From DATKNA01 sp963755755 (GTDB lineage Bacteria > Actinomycetota > Actinomycetes > Actinomycetales > Kineosporiaceae): DNA of 64,000 bases. A program made the translations under genes and the position numbers. Below the pieces are notes generated by a model. That model saw only the letters and a program-made list of their open reading frames with translations, ran no database searches and had not been told where the DNA came from. Shown here piece by piece: positions 7,915 through 17,430 of the stretch (the stretch's first letter is position 1; each line of letters starts with the position of its first letter). Location: the NCBI GenBank assembly GCA_963755755.1, contig CAVWLJ010000004.1, positions 124,001 through 188,000 of the forward strand, read 5' to 3'.

Positions 7915-8775
7915 GCAGCTACGGTCCGGACCCCTTCGACGCGGGCCAGCGCGAGATGCTCCACGCCACGGACGCCCTGCTCGACCGCATCGGTTCCCGC
8001 GCACCCACCCCCGAGGACCTCGACGACCCGCTCGTCGCCGCACTCGCGCTCATGGCCGCCGAGATCGACCTGGACCCGGTTCCCGCCGAGCTGACCCGGA
8101 CCGCGGTCGAGCGCGGTCTCGCCGACCTGCGGCTGCCCGGGCGGGCTCCCGAGGCCGGCCCCGCGGGCCCCGCGGACTCCGTCGTCGACGAGCGGACCGG
8201 ACTCGTGCTCGACCTGCGCGGCGTTCCCGCCGGGTCGAGCCCTGCGCGCGTCCGGGAGTCGGCTCACCGGCCCGGAGGGTCCGGAGCCGGAGCTCGAAGG
8301 ACGACGCCCGCGCCGCGGCGTCCGGCATGAACGGCTCGCTCCGGCGTCCGCCATCGCCCCGCCGCGCTCGCTGCCCCGCGCAGGCTCCCACCCCGCAGGC
8401 TCGCGTCCCGAGGGGCGGCGGCAGCACCGCCTGACGCCGGCCACCGCGTTCGTCGCCGTCGTGGCCGCCCTCGTGCTCGGCGTCGGCGTCTCCGCCGCCG
8501 TCACCGGCGGGCGTTCGGTCAACCCGCTCACCGGCCTGCAGCAGGTCGTCGCCCAGCTCACGGGCGGGCGCACGGCGGAGCAGCACGACCTCTACGTCCG
8601 GGCCGACCGCGACCTGACCCAGGCGAAGGCGGCCCTGGAGCGGGGGGACCGGGCCGGAGCCAAGGCCCGGCTCACGGACTTCGACGCGCTCCACCTCGAG
8701 AGCGTGCTCACGACCGAGGACCGGAAGGCGCTCCAGGTGCGCCGCAGCGCGATCGAGCACCAGCTCGACGGCTGA
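7911..8775 (+). CDS. rsdA: Membrane anti-sigma factor RsdA-like, frameshifted
   Basis: The gene begins with an ATGA overlap to sigD. The N-terminal cytoplasmic part contains ATDALLDRIGSR and DDPLVAALALMAAEID, resembling the sigma-binding helix of M. tuberculosis RsdA. Reading starts in frame 3, which stops at 8330; frame 1 is open from before 8221 to 8775 and encodes a membrane helix (AFVAVVAALVLGVGVSAAV) and an extracytoplasmic tail ending in KALQVRRSAIEHQLDG, as expected for RsdA. One extra base between about 8220 and 8330 reconciles the halves. Role: inner-membrane inhibitor of SigD, probably released by proteolysis (family knowledge). Confidence 0.75.
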
Positions 8776-8821
8776 CGCCCCGGATCCCCGGGTGCGCCCG
8801 ACGGAGCTCGGACGACGCGGC

Positions 8822-8833
8822 TAGCATCGAGGG
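8822..8833 (+). promoter_or_regulatory. Leaderless guaB2 promoter (-10 TAGCAT)
   Basis: TAGCAT (8822-8827), then 6 nt, then the GTG start. No ribosome-binding site. Transcription would begin at or within a base of the start codon. Confidence 0.7.
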
Positions 8834-10339
8834 GTGACCTGGACGCGCTCCGACGAACTGGTCCCCTCCACCGGCCTCACCTACGACGACGTGCTCCTGC
8901 TCCCCGCGGAGAGCGACGTCGTCCCGAGCGAGGTCGACACGACCTCCCGGGTGTCGCGGCGGATCGACGTCACCGTTCCCCTGCTCTCCGCGGCGATGGA
9001 CACCGTCACCGAGGCGCGGATGGCGATCGCGATGGCCCGCCAGGGGGGTCTCGGCGTCCTGCACCGCAACCTCTCGATCGAGGATCAGGCCCAGCAGGTG
9101 GACCTGGTCAAGCGCTCCGAGGCCGGGATGGTCACCCACCCGGTGACGACGACCACCGAGGCGACCCTCGCCGAGGTCGACCGGTTGTGTGCGCGCTACC
9201 GCATCTCCGGCCTTCCCGTGGTGGACGACGACGGCCGCCTCGTCGGCATCGTCACGAACCGCGACCTGCGCTTCGAGACCGACATGTCCCGCCACGTCGG
9301 CGAGGTCATGACCCGGATGCCCCTGATCACGGCGCCGGTCGGCATCGGCGCGGACGACGCCATGGCCCTGCTGCGCCGGCACAAGGTGGAGAAGCTGCCC
9401 CTGGTCGACGAGAGCGGCCGGCTGCGCGGGCTCATCACGGTGAAGGACTTCACCAAGCGGGAGCAGTACCCCGACGCGACCAAGGATCGCTCGGGCCGGC
9501 TCCGCGTGGGCGCCGCCGTCGGCTTCTACGCGGACGCGTGGGAGCGGGCCATGGCCCTCGTCGAGACCGGCGTCGACGCCCTGTTCGTGGACACCGCGCA
9601 CGGCCACTCGCGCGGCGTCATCGAGATGATCAAGCGGCTGAAGAACGAGCCGGCCGCCGCGGAGGTCGACGTGGTGGGCGGCAACGTCGCCACCCGCGCG
9701 GGCGCGCAGGCGCTGGTCGAGGCGGGCGCCGACGGCGTCAAGGTCGGCGTCGGGCCCGGCTCGATCTGCACCACCCGGGTCGTGGCCGGCGTCGGCGTGC
9801 CCCAGGTGACCGCCATCCACGAGGCCGCCGTGGCGGCCCGGGCCGCCGGCGTCCCCGTGATCGGTGACGGGGGTCTGCAGTACTCCGGGGACATCGCCAA
9901 GGCCCTGGTCGCCGGCGCGGACGTCGTGATGCTCGGCTCCCTCCTCGCCGGCTGCGAGGAGAGCCCGGGGGAGCTCGTCTTCATCAACGGCAAGCAGTTC
10001 AAGCAGTACCGCGGCATGGGGTCGCTCGGAGCTGCCCAGTCCCGCGGCCGCGGCCGGTCGTACTCCAAGGACCGGTACTTCCAGGGCGACGTCAGCGACG
10101 ACAAGTTCGTGCCCGAGGGCGTCGAGGGGCAGGTGCCCTACCGCGGTCCGCTGTCGGCCGTGGCGTACCAGCTGGTCGGCGGACTGCGGCAGTCGATGTT
10201 CTACGTGGGTGCGCGCAGCGTGCCGGAGCTCCAGGAGCGCGGCCAGTTCGTCCGGATCACGTCCGCCGGGCTCAAGGAGAGCCACCCGCACGACGTCCAG
10301 ATGACCGTCGAGGCCCCGAACTACACCGCGCGCGACTGA
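8834..10339 (+). CDS. guaB2: IMP dehydrogenase GuaB2
   Basis: A 501-residue protein that oxidises IMP to XMP with NAD+, the rate-limiting step of GMP synthesis. N-terminal barrel half (TYDDVLLLPAESDVVPSEVD), two CBS domains (about residues 95-220), then the catalytic loop GPGSICTT with its cysteine near residue 312, and the flap GRGRSYSKDRYFQ. Complete with no anomalies. The GTG at 8834 is fixed by the leaderless promoter. It lies immediately upstream of guaB3, as in mycobacteria and Streptomyces. Confidence 0.97.
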   Translation: MTWTRSDELVPSTGLTYDDVLLLPAESDVVPSEVDTTSRVSRRIDVTVPLLSAAMDTVTEARMAIAMARQGGLGVLHRNLSIEDQAQQVDLVKRSEAGMVTHPVTTTTEATLAEVDRLCARYRISGLPVVDDDGRLVGIVTNRDLRFETDMSRHVGEVMTRMPLITAPVGIGADDAMALLRRHKVEKLPLVDESGRLRGLITVKDFTKREQYPDATKDRSGRLRVGAAVGFYADAWERAMALVETGVDALFVDTAHGHSRGVIEMIKRLKNEPAAAEVDVVGGNVATRAGAQALVEAGADGVKVGVGPGSICTTRVVAGVGVPQVTAIHEAAVAARAAGVPVIGDGGLQYSGDIAKALVAGADVVMLGSLLAGCEESPGELVFINGKQFKQYRGMGSLGAAQSRGRGRSYSKDRYFQGDVSDDKFVPEGVEGQVPYRGPLSAVAYQLVGGLRQSMFYVGARSVPELQERGQFVRITSAGLKESHPHDVQMTVEAPNYTARD

Positions 10340-10358
10340 CCGGCGGCACGCCGCCGGT
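10339..10358 (+). terminator. Hairpin between guaB2 and guaB3
   Basis: ACCGGCGG (10339-10346) and CCGCCGGT (10351-10358) form a perfect 8-bp stem with a CACG tetraloop starting at the guaB2 stop codon. No U-run. Confidence 0.6.
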
Positions 10359-10376
10359 CCGCCGGTCCGCCGCCGA

Positions 10377-10388
10377 TAGCCTGGTGCG
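10377..10388 (+). promoter_or_regulatory. Leaderless guaB3 promoter (-10 TAGCCT)
   Basis: TAGCCT (10377-10382), 6 nt, then GTG 10389. It shows that guaB3 has its own promoter despite the 49-nt gap to guaB2. Confidence 0.7.
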
Positions 10389-11510
10389 GTGAACGAGATC
10401 GAGATCGGCCGGGGCAAGCGCGGCCGCCGGGCGTACACCTTCGACGACGTCGCCGTCGTGCCGAGCCGGCGCACACGCGATCCGGAGGAGGTCAGCGTCG
10501 CGTGGCAGATCGACGCCTACCGCTTCGAGCTGCCGGTGGCCGCCGCGCCCATGGACTCGGTCATGTCGCCGGCGACGGCTGTGGCGCTGGGCCGGCTCGG
10601 CGGCCTCGGCGTCCTCGACCTCGAGGGGCTCTGGACCCGGTACGAGGACCCGGAGCCGCTGCTGGCCGAGATCGCCTCGCTCCCGGTCGACCAGTCCACC
10701 CGGCGGATGCAGGAGATCTACGCCGAGGAGATCAAGCCCGACCTCATCGCCGCCCGGGTCAAGGAGATCCGCGACGGCGGCGTCACGGTCGCCGGCGCCC
10801 TGACCCCGCAGCGCACCCAGCAGTTCTGGCGGACGGTCGTCGACGCCGGCGTGGACCTCTTCATGATCAGGGGCACCACGGTCAGCGCCGAGCACGTGAG
10901 CGGCCGGGCCGAGCCGCTCAACCTCAAGCGCTTCATCTACGAGCTCGACGTCCCGGTCATCGTCGGCGGCGCCGCGACGTACACCGCCGCGCTGCACCTC
11001 ATGCGGACCGGCGCTGCCGGCGTCCTCGTCGGCTTCGGCGGCGGCGCGACCCACACCACCCGGACCACCCTCGGCATCCACGCGCCCATGGCCACGGCCG
11101 TGGCGGACGTGGCCGAGGCGCGCCGCGACTACATGGACGAGTCGGGCGGCCGGTACGTGCACGTCATCGCGGACGGCGGCATGGGCCGGTCCGGTGACAT
11201 CGTCAAGGCGGTCGCCTGCGGCGCGGACGCCGTCATGCTCGGCGCCGCCCTCGCCCGCGCCGCCGACGCCCCCGGACGCGGCTACCACTGGGGCCCCGAG
11301 GCGCACCACCCCCTGGTGCCGCGCGGCGAGCGGGTCCACGTCGGCACGGCCGGCTCCCTGCAGGAGATCCTGCTCGGCCCCGCCCGGGTCGCCGACGGGA
11401 CGACCAACCTCGTCGGGGCGTTGCGGCGGTCGATGGCGACCACCGGGTACTCCGACCTCAAGGAGTTCCAGCGGGTCGAGGTCGTCATCTCCCCCCATCG
11501 GCCCAGCTGA
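10389..11510 (+). CDS. guaB3: GuaB3-family IMP dehydrogenase-related protein
   Basis: A 373-residue TIM-barrel relative of IMP dehydrogenase and GMP reductase, without CBS domains. N-terminal AYTFDDVAVVPSRRTRDPEE and APMDSVMSPATAVALGRLGG are family signatures. At the position of the IMPDH catalytic cysteine (GSICTTR) the sequence is GGATHTTR, so the cysteine is replaced by histidine; I believe similar substitutions occur in other actinobacterial GuaB3 proteins. The reaction is best given as purine-nucleotide related (GMP reductase-like or regulatory) rather than IMP oxidation. Complete gene. Confidence 0.93.
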   Translation: MNEIEIGRGKRGRRAYTFDDVAVVPSRRTRDPEEVSVAWQIDAYRFELPVAAAPMDSVMSPATAVALGRLGGLGVLDLEGLWTRYEDPEPLLAEIASLPVDQSTRRMQEIYAEEIKPDLIAARVKEIRDGGVTVAGALTPQRTQQFWRTVVDAGVDLFMIRGTTVSAEHVSGRAEPLNLKRFIYELDVPVIVGGAATYTAALHLMRTGAAGVLVGFGGGATHTTRTTLGIHAPMATAVADVAEARRDYMDESGGRYVHVIADGGMGRSGDIVKAVACGADAVMLGAALARAADAPGRGYHWGPEAHHPLVPRGERVHVGTAGSLQEILLGPARVADGTTNLVGALRRSMATTGYSDLKEFQRVEVVISPHRPS

Positions 11511-11565
11511 GCCGGGCTCACCTGCTCCATCCGGGCTGATCCGCCGCCCTCCGGAGACCGGGCCG

Positions 11566-11577
11566 TACCCTGGCGCC
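11566..11577 (+). promoter_or_regulatory. Leaderless glpD promoter (-10 TACCCT)
   Basis: TACCCT (11566-11571), 6 nt, then ATG 11578. No ribosome-binding site. Confidence 0.65.
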
Positions 11578-13299
11578 ATGGTCATGCTGGAGGGCGCGGG
11601 CCGGCTCGGGCCGGCGGAACGGGGCGCCGCACTCGCGGCGATGGCACAGCAGACGTTCGACGTCGTCATCGTCGGCGGCGGGGTCGTCGGGGCCGGGGCC
11701 GCGCTGGACGCCGCGACCCGGGGGCTCTCGGTCGCACTGCTCGAGGCGCGGGACTGGGCGAGCGGCACGAGCTCCCGGTCGAGCAAGCTCGTGCACGGCG
11801 GGCTGCGCTACCTGGAGATGCTCGACTTCCCGCTGGTCCAGGAGGCCCTGCGCGAACGCGGGCTCATCCTCACCCGGCTGGCGCCGCACCTCGTCCGCCC
11901 GGTGCCGTTCCTCTACCCGCTGAAGCACCGGGTGTGGGAGCGGCCCTACGTGGCCGCCGGCGTCACCCTCTACGACCTCATGGCGCGGACCGGCGGCAAC
12001 GCAGCCGGCCTCCCGTTCCACCGGCACCTGACCCGGAAGCAGGCGCTGCGGGCCGTGCCGAGCCTGCGGCCGGACGCGCTGGTCGGGGCCGTGCAGTACT
12101 TCGACGCCCAGGTCGACGACGCCCGCCACACCATGACGATCGTGCGCACCGCCGCCGCCTACGGCGCCCAGGTGGCGAACCGGGCGCGCGTGATCGGGTT
12201 CCTCCGCGAGGGCGAGCGCGTCGTCGGCGTCCGGGTGCGCGACCTCGAGCACGGCGAGGAGTTCGAGGTCCACGGCGAGCAGGTGATCAATGCCACCGGC
12301 GTGTGGACCGACGACACGCAGGCGATGATCGGCGAGCGCGGGCAGTTCAAGGTCCGGGCGTCCAAGGGCATCCACCTCGTCGTCCCGCGCGACCGGATCC
12401 TCTCCACGACCGGCATGATCCTGCGGACGCCGACCTCGGTGCTGTTCGTCATCCCGTGGGGGCGGCACTGGATCGTCGGGACGACCGACAGCGACTGGCA
12501 CCTCGACAAGGCCCACCCGGCGGCGTCCAGCCGTGACATCGACTACCTGCTGGGGCAGGTCAACGAGGTGCTGGCCACGCCGCTGACCCGTGAGGACGTC
12601 GAGGGCGTCTACGCCGGGCTCCGGCCGCTGCTCGCCGGCGAGAGCGAGCAGACGTCGAAGCTGTCGCGCGAGCACGTCGTCGCGCACCCGGCGCCCGGGC
12701 TCGTCGTCGTCGCGGGCGGCAAGTACACGACGTACCGGGTCATGGCCAAGGACGCCGTCGACGAGGCCGCGCGGGCGCTGGACTTCCGGGTGGCTCCGAG
12801 CTGCACCGACGAGGTGCCGCTGCTCGGCGCCGAGGGCTGGAAGGCGGCCTGGAACGGCCGGGCCCGCTCGGCGGCCCGCACCGGCCTCCACGTCGCACGC
12901 ATCGAGCACCTCCTGCAGCGCTACGGGTCCAGAACCGACGAGGTCCTCGAGCTGTGCATCGCCGACCCCGAGCTGGGCAAGCCGCTGCCGGGCGCCGAGG
13001 ACTACCTCGCCGCCGAGGTCGTCTACGCGGCGTCGCACGAGGGCGCCCGGCACCTCGACGACGTCCTCGCCCGCCGGACCCGGATCTCGATCGAGACCTG
13101 GGACCGCGGGGTCACGACGGCGCCGCACGCCGCGCGGCTCATGGGCGGCGTGCTGGGCTGGTCCGAGGAGCAGTTCGAGCGCGAGGTGCAGCACTACCTG
13201 GCCCGGGTCGAGGCCGAACGCGCCTCCCAGGTGCAGCCGGACGACGAGTCCGCGGACGCCGCCCGCGTCGGCGCTCCGGAGATCGTCCCGCTGAGCTGA
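11578..13299 (+). CDS. glpD: Glycerol-3-phosphate dehydrogenase (FAD-dependent)
   Basis: A 573-residue flavoprotein of the membrane-associated GlpD family that oxidises glycerol-3-phosphate to dihydroxyacetone phosphate and feeds electrons to quinones. FAD-binding VVIVGGGVVGAGAALDAATRG (near residues 29-48), GTSSRSSKLVHGGLRYLEML (about 63-82) and the C-terminal GGKYTTYRVMAKDAVDEA are characteristic. Normal length. The first ATG fits the promoter spacing; a longer upstream frame has no homology. No glycerol kinase or facilitator gene is adjacent. Confidence 0.93.
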   Translation: MVMLEGAGRLGPAERGAALAAMAQQTFDVVIVGGGVVGAGAALDAATRGLSVALLEARDWASGTSSRSSKLVHGGLRYLEMLDFPLVQEALRERGLILTRLAPHLVRPVPFLYPLKHRVWERPYVAAGVTLYDLMARTGGNAAGLPFHRHLTRKQALRAVPSLRPDALVGAVQYFDAQVDDARHTMTIVRTAAAYGAQVANRARVIGFLREGERVVGVRVRDLEHGEEFEVHGEQVINATGVWTDDTQAMIGERGQFKVRASKGIHLVVPRDRILSTTGMILRTPTSVLFVIPWGRHWIVGTTDSDWHLDKAHPAASSRDIDYLLGQVNEVLATPLTREDVEGVYAGLRPLLAGESEQTSKLSREHVVAHPAPGLVVVAGGKYTTYRVMAKDAVDEAARALDFRVAPSCTDEVPLLGAEGWKAAWNGRARSAARTGLHVARIEHLLQRYGSRTDEVLELCIADPELGKPLPGAEDYLAAEVVYAASHEGARHLDDVLARRTRISIETWDRGVTTAPHAARLMGGVLGWSEEQFEREVQHYLARVEAERASQVQPDDESADAARVGAPEIVPLS

Positions 13300-13399
13300 C
13301 GGCGGGATCGGGGCATACCGGGGCGATCCGACCGGGTTAAGGAAATCGCTGCTCGTGCCGAGGGGTAGTCAGAAGCCGCCGACACCCCGGGAGCACGAC

Positions 13400-13771
13400 A
13401 TGACCATCATCAAGGCCACCTGCCCCGTGTGCGGCGACGTCCAGCTCAACCGTGACCAGGTGCGCCTCGTGCTGCACCCCGTGCGGGACCGCTCGTTCTA
13501 CTCGTTCACCTGCACCCAGTGCGACGACGAGGTCCGCAAGCCCGCCGGGCCCGAGGTCGTCCGGCTGCTCCGCATGGGCGGGGTCGTCGCCGAGAACGCG
13601 GACTTCCCGGCGGAGGCCGCCGAGGAGCACCACGGGCCGGCGCTCACCCCGGACGACCTGCTCGACTTCGCGACCTGGCTGGGCAGCGCCACCGCCGTCG
13701 CCGCCGCGGCGGGCGCGGGCCTGCACCGCCGGCTCGACGACACCTCCGACCCGGTCAGCCCGCAGCCCTGA
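13400..13771 (+). CDS. Small zinc-ribbon protein of unknown function
   Basis: A 123-residue soluble protein. Two CxxC knuckles, CPVC near residue 8 and CTQC near residue 38, make a likely zinc ribbon. The rest is acidic, with LTPDDLLDFATWLGS and a short disordered tail. The ATG at 13400 has GGGAG about 7 nt upstream. Not recognised as a named family; small zinc ribbons of this kind are common in actinobacteria. No partner is implied by the neighbours. Confidence 0.65.
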   Translation: MTIIKATCPVCGDVQLNRDQVRLVLHPVRDRSFYSFTCTQCDDEVRKPAGPEVVRLLRMGGVVAENADFPAEAAEEHHGPALTPDDLLDFATWLGSATAVAAAAGAGLHRRLDDTSDPVSPQP

Positions 13772-13822
13772 CCGTCGCTGCTCCGGGTGCGGCGCCGCCC
13801 CCGGTCGGGCGAGAATGGCCAG

Positions 13823-14791
13823 GTGAATGATCACGGGTGGACCGCGGGGGACATGCCGGATCTGGCCGCGGTCCGTGCCGTCGTCACGGGGGCGAGCTCC
13901 GGCCTCGGCTTGCACACCGCGCTCGAACTCGCCCGGCACGGGGCGACCGTCGTGCTCGCCGTGCGCGACGAGGCGCGCGGAGCCCGCTCGGCGGAGCAGA
14001 TCCGCGGGCAGGTGCCCGCCGCACGGCTCGACGTCCGCCGGCTGGACCTCGCGGACCTGGCCTCGGTCCGGAGCTTCGCCGCGCCCTTCCGCGCCGGCGG
14101 TGAGCGGCTCGATCTACTGATCAACAACGCCGGCGTCATGGCGATCCCGCGGCGGACCACCGCCGAGGGCTTCGAGCTGCAGTTCGCCACCAACCACCTG
14201 GGCCATTTCGCCCTCACCGGCCTCGTGCTGCCGGCGCTCGTCGCGGGCGCGGTCCGCGGCGGCCCGGCGCGGGTCGTCACCGTGTCGAGCACCCTGCACC
14301 GGCGCGGCCGGCTGCGCCGGGACGACCTCATGGGGGAGCGGTCGTACTCCCCGTGGAGCGCGTACGGCCAGTCGAAGCTGGCCAATCTGCTGTTCATGCG
14401 GGAGCTGCAGCTCCGGGCCGACGCCGCCGGCGTCCGCCTCATGAGCGTCGCGGCGCACCCCGGGTACGCCTCGACGAACCTCCAGACCGCCGGTCCGCGG
14501 ATGCGCGGCAGCCGCGTGGGGGAGCTGGTCACCCGCGCGATGAACCGGGTGCTGGCGCAATCGGCGTCCCAGGGTGCGTGGCCCACCCTGCGGGCGGCGA
14601 CCGATCCGGGCGCGCACGGCGGCGACTACTACGGGCCCGGTGGGTTCGCGGAGCAGCGCGGCACCCCGAGACTGGTCGGCATGAGCGCCGCGGCCGCCAG
14701 CGCGGACGACGCGGCCTGGCTCTGGGACCGGTCCGTGGAGCTCACCGGCGTTCCGTACGACGAACTCACCCCCAGCACGACGAGGAGCTGA
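13823..14791 (+). CDS. Short-chain dehydrogenase/reductase
   Basis: A 322-residue NAD(P)-dependent oxidoreductase of the retinol-dehydrogenase-like branch. Cofactor site VVTGASSGLGLHTALELARHG, NNAGVMAIPRRTT, catalytic serine in VTVSST and the YxxxK pair in AYGQSKLANLLFM; C-terminal substrate region ending VPYDELTPSTTRS. Substrate unknown. The GTG at 13823 is preferred (GAGAAT 6 nt upstream, leaderless pattern). It runs into the DUF427 and dehydrogenase genes with short gaps, so the three probably form an operon. Confidence 0.88.
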   Translation: MNDHGWTAGDMPDLAAVRAVVTGASSGLGLHTALELARHGATVVLAVRDEARGARSAEQIRGQVPAARLDVRRLDLADLASVRSFAAPFRAGGERLDLLINNAGVMAIPRRTTAEGFELQFATNHLGHFALTGLVLPALVAGAVRGGPARVVTVSSTLHRRGRLRRDDLMGERSYSPWSAYGQSKLANLLFMRELQLRADAAGVRLMSVAAHPGYASTNLQTAGPRMRGSRVGELVTRAMNRVLAQSASQGAWPTLRAATDPGAHGGDYYGPGGFAEQRGTPRLVGMSAAAASADDAAWLWDRSVELTGVPYDELTPSTTRS

Positions 14792-14797
14792 CCCGCC

Positions 14798-15079
14798 ATG
14801 AAGGCCGTCTGGCACGGCACGACCATCGCCGAGAGCGACGACACGGTCGTCGTCGAGGGCAACCACTACTTCCCGCGCGAGGCGCTCCGCGACGACGTCG
14901 TGCGCGCGTCGGACACGCACACCGTCTGCCCGTGGAAGGGCACGGCGTCGTACTACTCCCTCGAGCTCGACGGCACGCGGAGCAAGGACGCGGTCTGGTA
15001 CTACCCGGAACCCAAGGACGCGGCCAAGCAGATCACCGGGCGCGTGGCGTTCTGGAAGGACGTCGAGGTCACGGAATGA
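14798..15079 (+). CDS. DUF427 domain protein
   Basis: A 93-residue compact protein: KAVWHGTTIAESDDTVVVEG, HTVCPWKGTASYYSL and VAFWKDVEV are hallmarks of DUF427. Function unknown; the fold is a small beta-barrel thought to bind a ligand. It lies 6 nt after the SDR gene and 7 nt before the alcohol dehydrogenase gene. Confidence 0.88.
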   Translation: MKAVWHGTTIAESDDTVVVEGNHYFPREALRDDVVRASDTHTVCPWKGTASYYSLELDGTRSKDAVWYYPEPKDAAKQITGRVAFWKDVEVTE

Positions 15080-15086
15080 GGACAGC

Positions 15087-16142
15087 GTGAAGGCCACCGT
15101 CCTCCACGCCCCGTACGACGTCCGTCTCGAGCAGGCCCCCGACCCGAAGGTCGAGGGCAGGCGCGACGCGCTGGTCCGCGTGCTCGCCAGCTGCATCTGC
15201 GGGTCCGACCTGTGGCCGTACCGCGGGGACCCGCCGGTGAAGCAGCCGCGGCGCATGGGTCACGAGTTCGTCGGCGTCGTCGAGGAGATCGGCGAGGACG
15301 TCGGCGGCGTGCGGGTCGGTGACCTCGTCGTGGCGCCCTTCCTCTGGTCGGACGGGACGTGCGCGTACTGCGCCCGCGGGCTGCAGACCTCCTGCCTGCA
15401 CGGTGGCGGCTACGGCGGACGCGACCGCGAGGGCCGCCTGGTCGACGGGGGGCAGGCCGAGACCGTCCGGGTGCCCGAGGCGGACGGCACGCTCGTGCCC
15501 GTGCCGCGCTCACCCGACGACGTCGACGCCCGCCTCATGGCCTCGCTGCTCGCGCTCTCCGACGTGATGGGCACGGGCCACCACGCCGCTCTCGCGGCCC
15601 GGGTCGGGCCCGGTTCCACCGTCGCCGTCGTCGGTGACGGTGCGGTCGGGCTCTGCGGGGTGCTCGCCGCCCGCCGGCTCGGCGCGTCCCGGGTGATCGC
15701 CATGTCCCGGCACGCCGCCCGTCAGGAGGTCGCGCGCGCGTTCGGCGCCACGGACGTCGTCGAGGAGCGCGGCGAGGAGGGCGCACGGGCCGTCGCCGAA
15801 CTGCTGGGCGGCATCGGCGCGGACTGCGTGCTCGAGTGCGTCGGCAGCGACACGTCGATGCAGCAGGCGCTCGCGTCCGTGCGGGACGGCGGGAGCGTGG
15901 GGTACGTCGGCGTGCCGCACGGCGTCGAACTGCCGGTGGGCCGCCTGTTCCGGCGGAACGTCTCCGTCGGCGGCGGCGTGGCGCCCGCCCGCGCCTACCT
16001 GCCCGAGCTGCTCGCGGACGTGCTCGTGGGCCGGATCGACCCGTCGCCGGTGTTCGACGTCGAGATGTCGCTCGACGACGTCGCCGAGGGATACCGCGCG
16101 ATGCACGAGCGGACGGCGATCAAGGTCCTCCTGCGCCCCTGA
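15087..16142 (+). CDS. Zinc-dependent medium-chain dehydrogenase
   Basis: A 351-residue MDR-superfamily oxidoreductase. Catalytic zinc ligands are in CICGSDLW and MGHEFVGVVEEIG; a structural-zinc-like loop occurs at GTCAYCARGLQTSC; the Rossmann motif is VAVVGDGAVGLCGVLAARRLG. The structural loop has three cysteines instead of the usual four, so it may be degenerate. Closest in appearance to threonine/sorbitol/alcohol dehydrogenases; substrate unknown. GTG start with a weak GGACAG upstream. Confidence 0.88.
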   Translation: MKATVLHAPYDVRLEQAPDPKVEGRRDALVRVLASCICGSDLWPYRGDPPVKQPRRMGHEFVGVVEEIGEDVGGVRVGDLVVAPFLWSDGTCAYCARGLQTSCLHGGGYGGRDREGRLVDGGQAETVRVPEADGTLVPVPRSPDDVDARLMASLLALSDVMGTGHHAALAARVGPGSTVAVVGDGAVGLCGVLAARRLGASRVIAMSRHAARQEVARAFGATDVVEERGEEGARAVAELLGGIGADCVLECVGSDTSMQQALASVRDGGSVGYVGVPHGVELPVGRLFRRNVSVGGGVAPARAYLPELLADVLVGRIDPSPVFDVEMSLDDVAEGYRAMHERTAIKVLLRP

Positions 16143-16229
16143 CGGCGCCACCGCGCCGACGTCCGGGGACGCCGGAGCTCGGCGTGACCCGGCGGGCGGA
16201 GGCACAGCACCGCGTGCGACGCTGCAGGG

Positions 16230-17027
16230 GTGTGGCGCACGGCGCTCAAGCCCCGATGGCTGGCCCTGCTCGCCGTGGTGGTCCTCGCCGCGGCGGTGAT
16301 GGCACGGCTCGGGGAGTGGCAGCTCGATCGTGCCCGGCAGAAGGGCGAGCAGGACCGGATCAAGGCCGCCCAGACCCAGCCGCCCGTGCCGCTGACCTCG
16401 CTGATCGCGCCGCGGACCACGTTCCCCGAGAGCGCCGCCGACCGCCGTGTCACCGTCCGCGGCACCTGGGACGGGTCCCGTCAACTGCTCGTGCCGGGAC
16501 GCCGGCTCGGGGACGCCACCGGCCTCTGGGTGCTGACGCCCCTGCGCCTGCCCGACGGCTCCGGCGTCCCCGTCGTCCGGGGCTGGGTGCCCAGCGCCGG
16601 GAGTGCCGGCGCGGACCCGCGCGAACTGCCGACGGGCAGCGTGGACGTGACCGGCGTCCTGCAGCCGTCGGAGGCGGTCGCCGACCTCGACCCCGGTGAC
16701 GCCAGCGGCGTCCCCGCCGGCCAGGTGGCGCTCGCCGCCGCGCCGCTCCTCGTGCAGCACTGGTCGTATCCGCTGGTCACGGGGTACGTCGTGCAGACGG
16801 CTGCGACGCCGAACCCCGTGACGGCGCTCGCCCTGGTGCCGCCCAGCACGAACACCGGCGGGCTGGCGCTGCAGAACCTCTCGTACGCCTTGCAGTGGTG
16901 GCTGTTCTCCGCGTTCGGGATCTTCTTCTGGTGGAGGATCGTCCGCGACGACCACCACGGACGCCTGCGCCCCGCCCCCGCCGGCGACGACCCACCCGAG
17001 ACCGACGACCCAGGAGGACGACCGTGA
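16230..17027 (+). CDS. SURF1-family cytochrome oxidase assembly protein
   Basis: A 265-residue membrane protein with one helix at each end (WLALLAVVVLAAAVMARLG and LQWWLFSAFGIFFWWRIV) and a periplasmic-side loop with GEWQLDRARQK, VRGTWDG and PVVRGWVP, the SURF1 pattern. It helps insert haem a into the aa3-type cytochrome c oxidase. GTG start 6 nt after GACGCT (leaderless arrangement, weak). The stop overlaps the next start by 4 nt. Confidence 0.9.
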   Translation: MWRTALKPRWLALLAVVVLAAAVMARLGEWQLDRARQKGEQDRIKAAQTQPPVPLTSLIAPRTTFPESAADRRVTVRGTWDGSRQLLVPGRRLGDATGLWVLTPLRLPDGSGVPVVRGWVPSAGSAGADPRELPTGSVDVTGVLQPSEAVADLDPGDASGVPAGQVALAAAPLLVQHWSYPLVTGYVVQTAATPNPVTALALVPPSTNTGGLALQNLSYALQWWLFSAFGIFFWWRIVRDDHHGRLRPAPAGDDPPETDDPGGRP

Positions 17028-17416
17028 GAGCGGCCCTGACCCGGTACCGCATCCTCGCCTACGCGACGGGTGTGTTCCTGCTGCTCCTCACGCTGCACGT
17101 GCTCGTGCAGTGGTACCAGGCGAGCTCGGAGGGCCTGGCCTTCGCGGACGCGCCCGGGCTGGGCCGGTGGATCCCCGGCGCGAACCACTGGGTGCCCATC
17201 ACGCACGGCTACCTGTACCTGGCGTACGTCGTCGTCGCGGTCGACCTGTGGTTCCGGACCCGGCTGCCGGTCGGGCGGATGCTCCTCGTCGTGCTCGCCG
17301 GGACGATCCCGGGGATGTCGTTCGTCGCCGAGCGCTGGGTCACCCACCGGGTGCGACCGATGATCGCGCGCCAGGGGACGGCGCCGGCGCCGCCGAGGAC
17401 GACGACGCAGGCGTGA
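17024..17416 (+). CDS. DUF3817 integral membrane protein
   Basis: A 130-residue protein with three predicted membrane helices (ILAYATGVFLLLLTLHVLVQ, HGYLYLAYVVVAVDLWF, MLLVVLAGTIPGMSFVAERW) and a cytoplasmic basic tail. The pattern HGYLYLAYV with a terminal FVAERW is typical of DUF3817. Function unknown. GTGA overlap with the SURF1 gene and CAGGAGG upstream show translational coupling. Confidence 0.85.
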   Translation: MRAALTRYRILAYATGVFLLLLTLHVLVQWYQASSEGLAFADAPGLGRWIPGANHWVPITHGYLYLAYVVVAVDLWFRTRLPVGRMLLVVLAGTIPGMSFVAERWVTHRVRPMIARQGTAPAPPRTTTQA

Positions 17417-17430
17417 TCCGCGGACGCCGT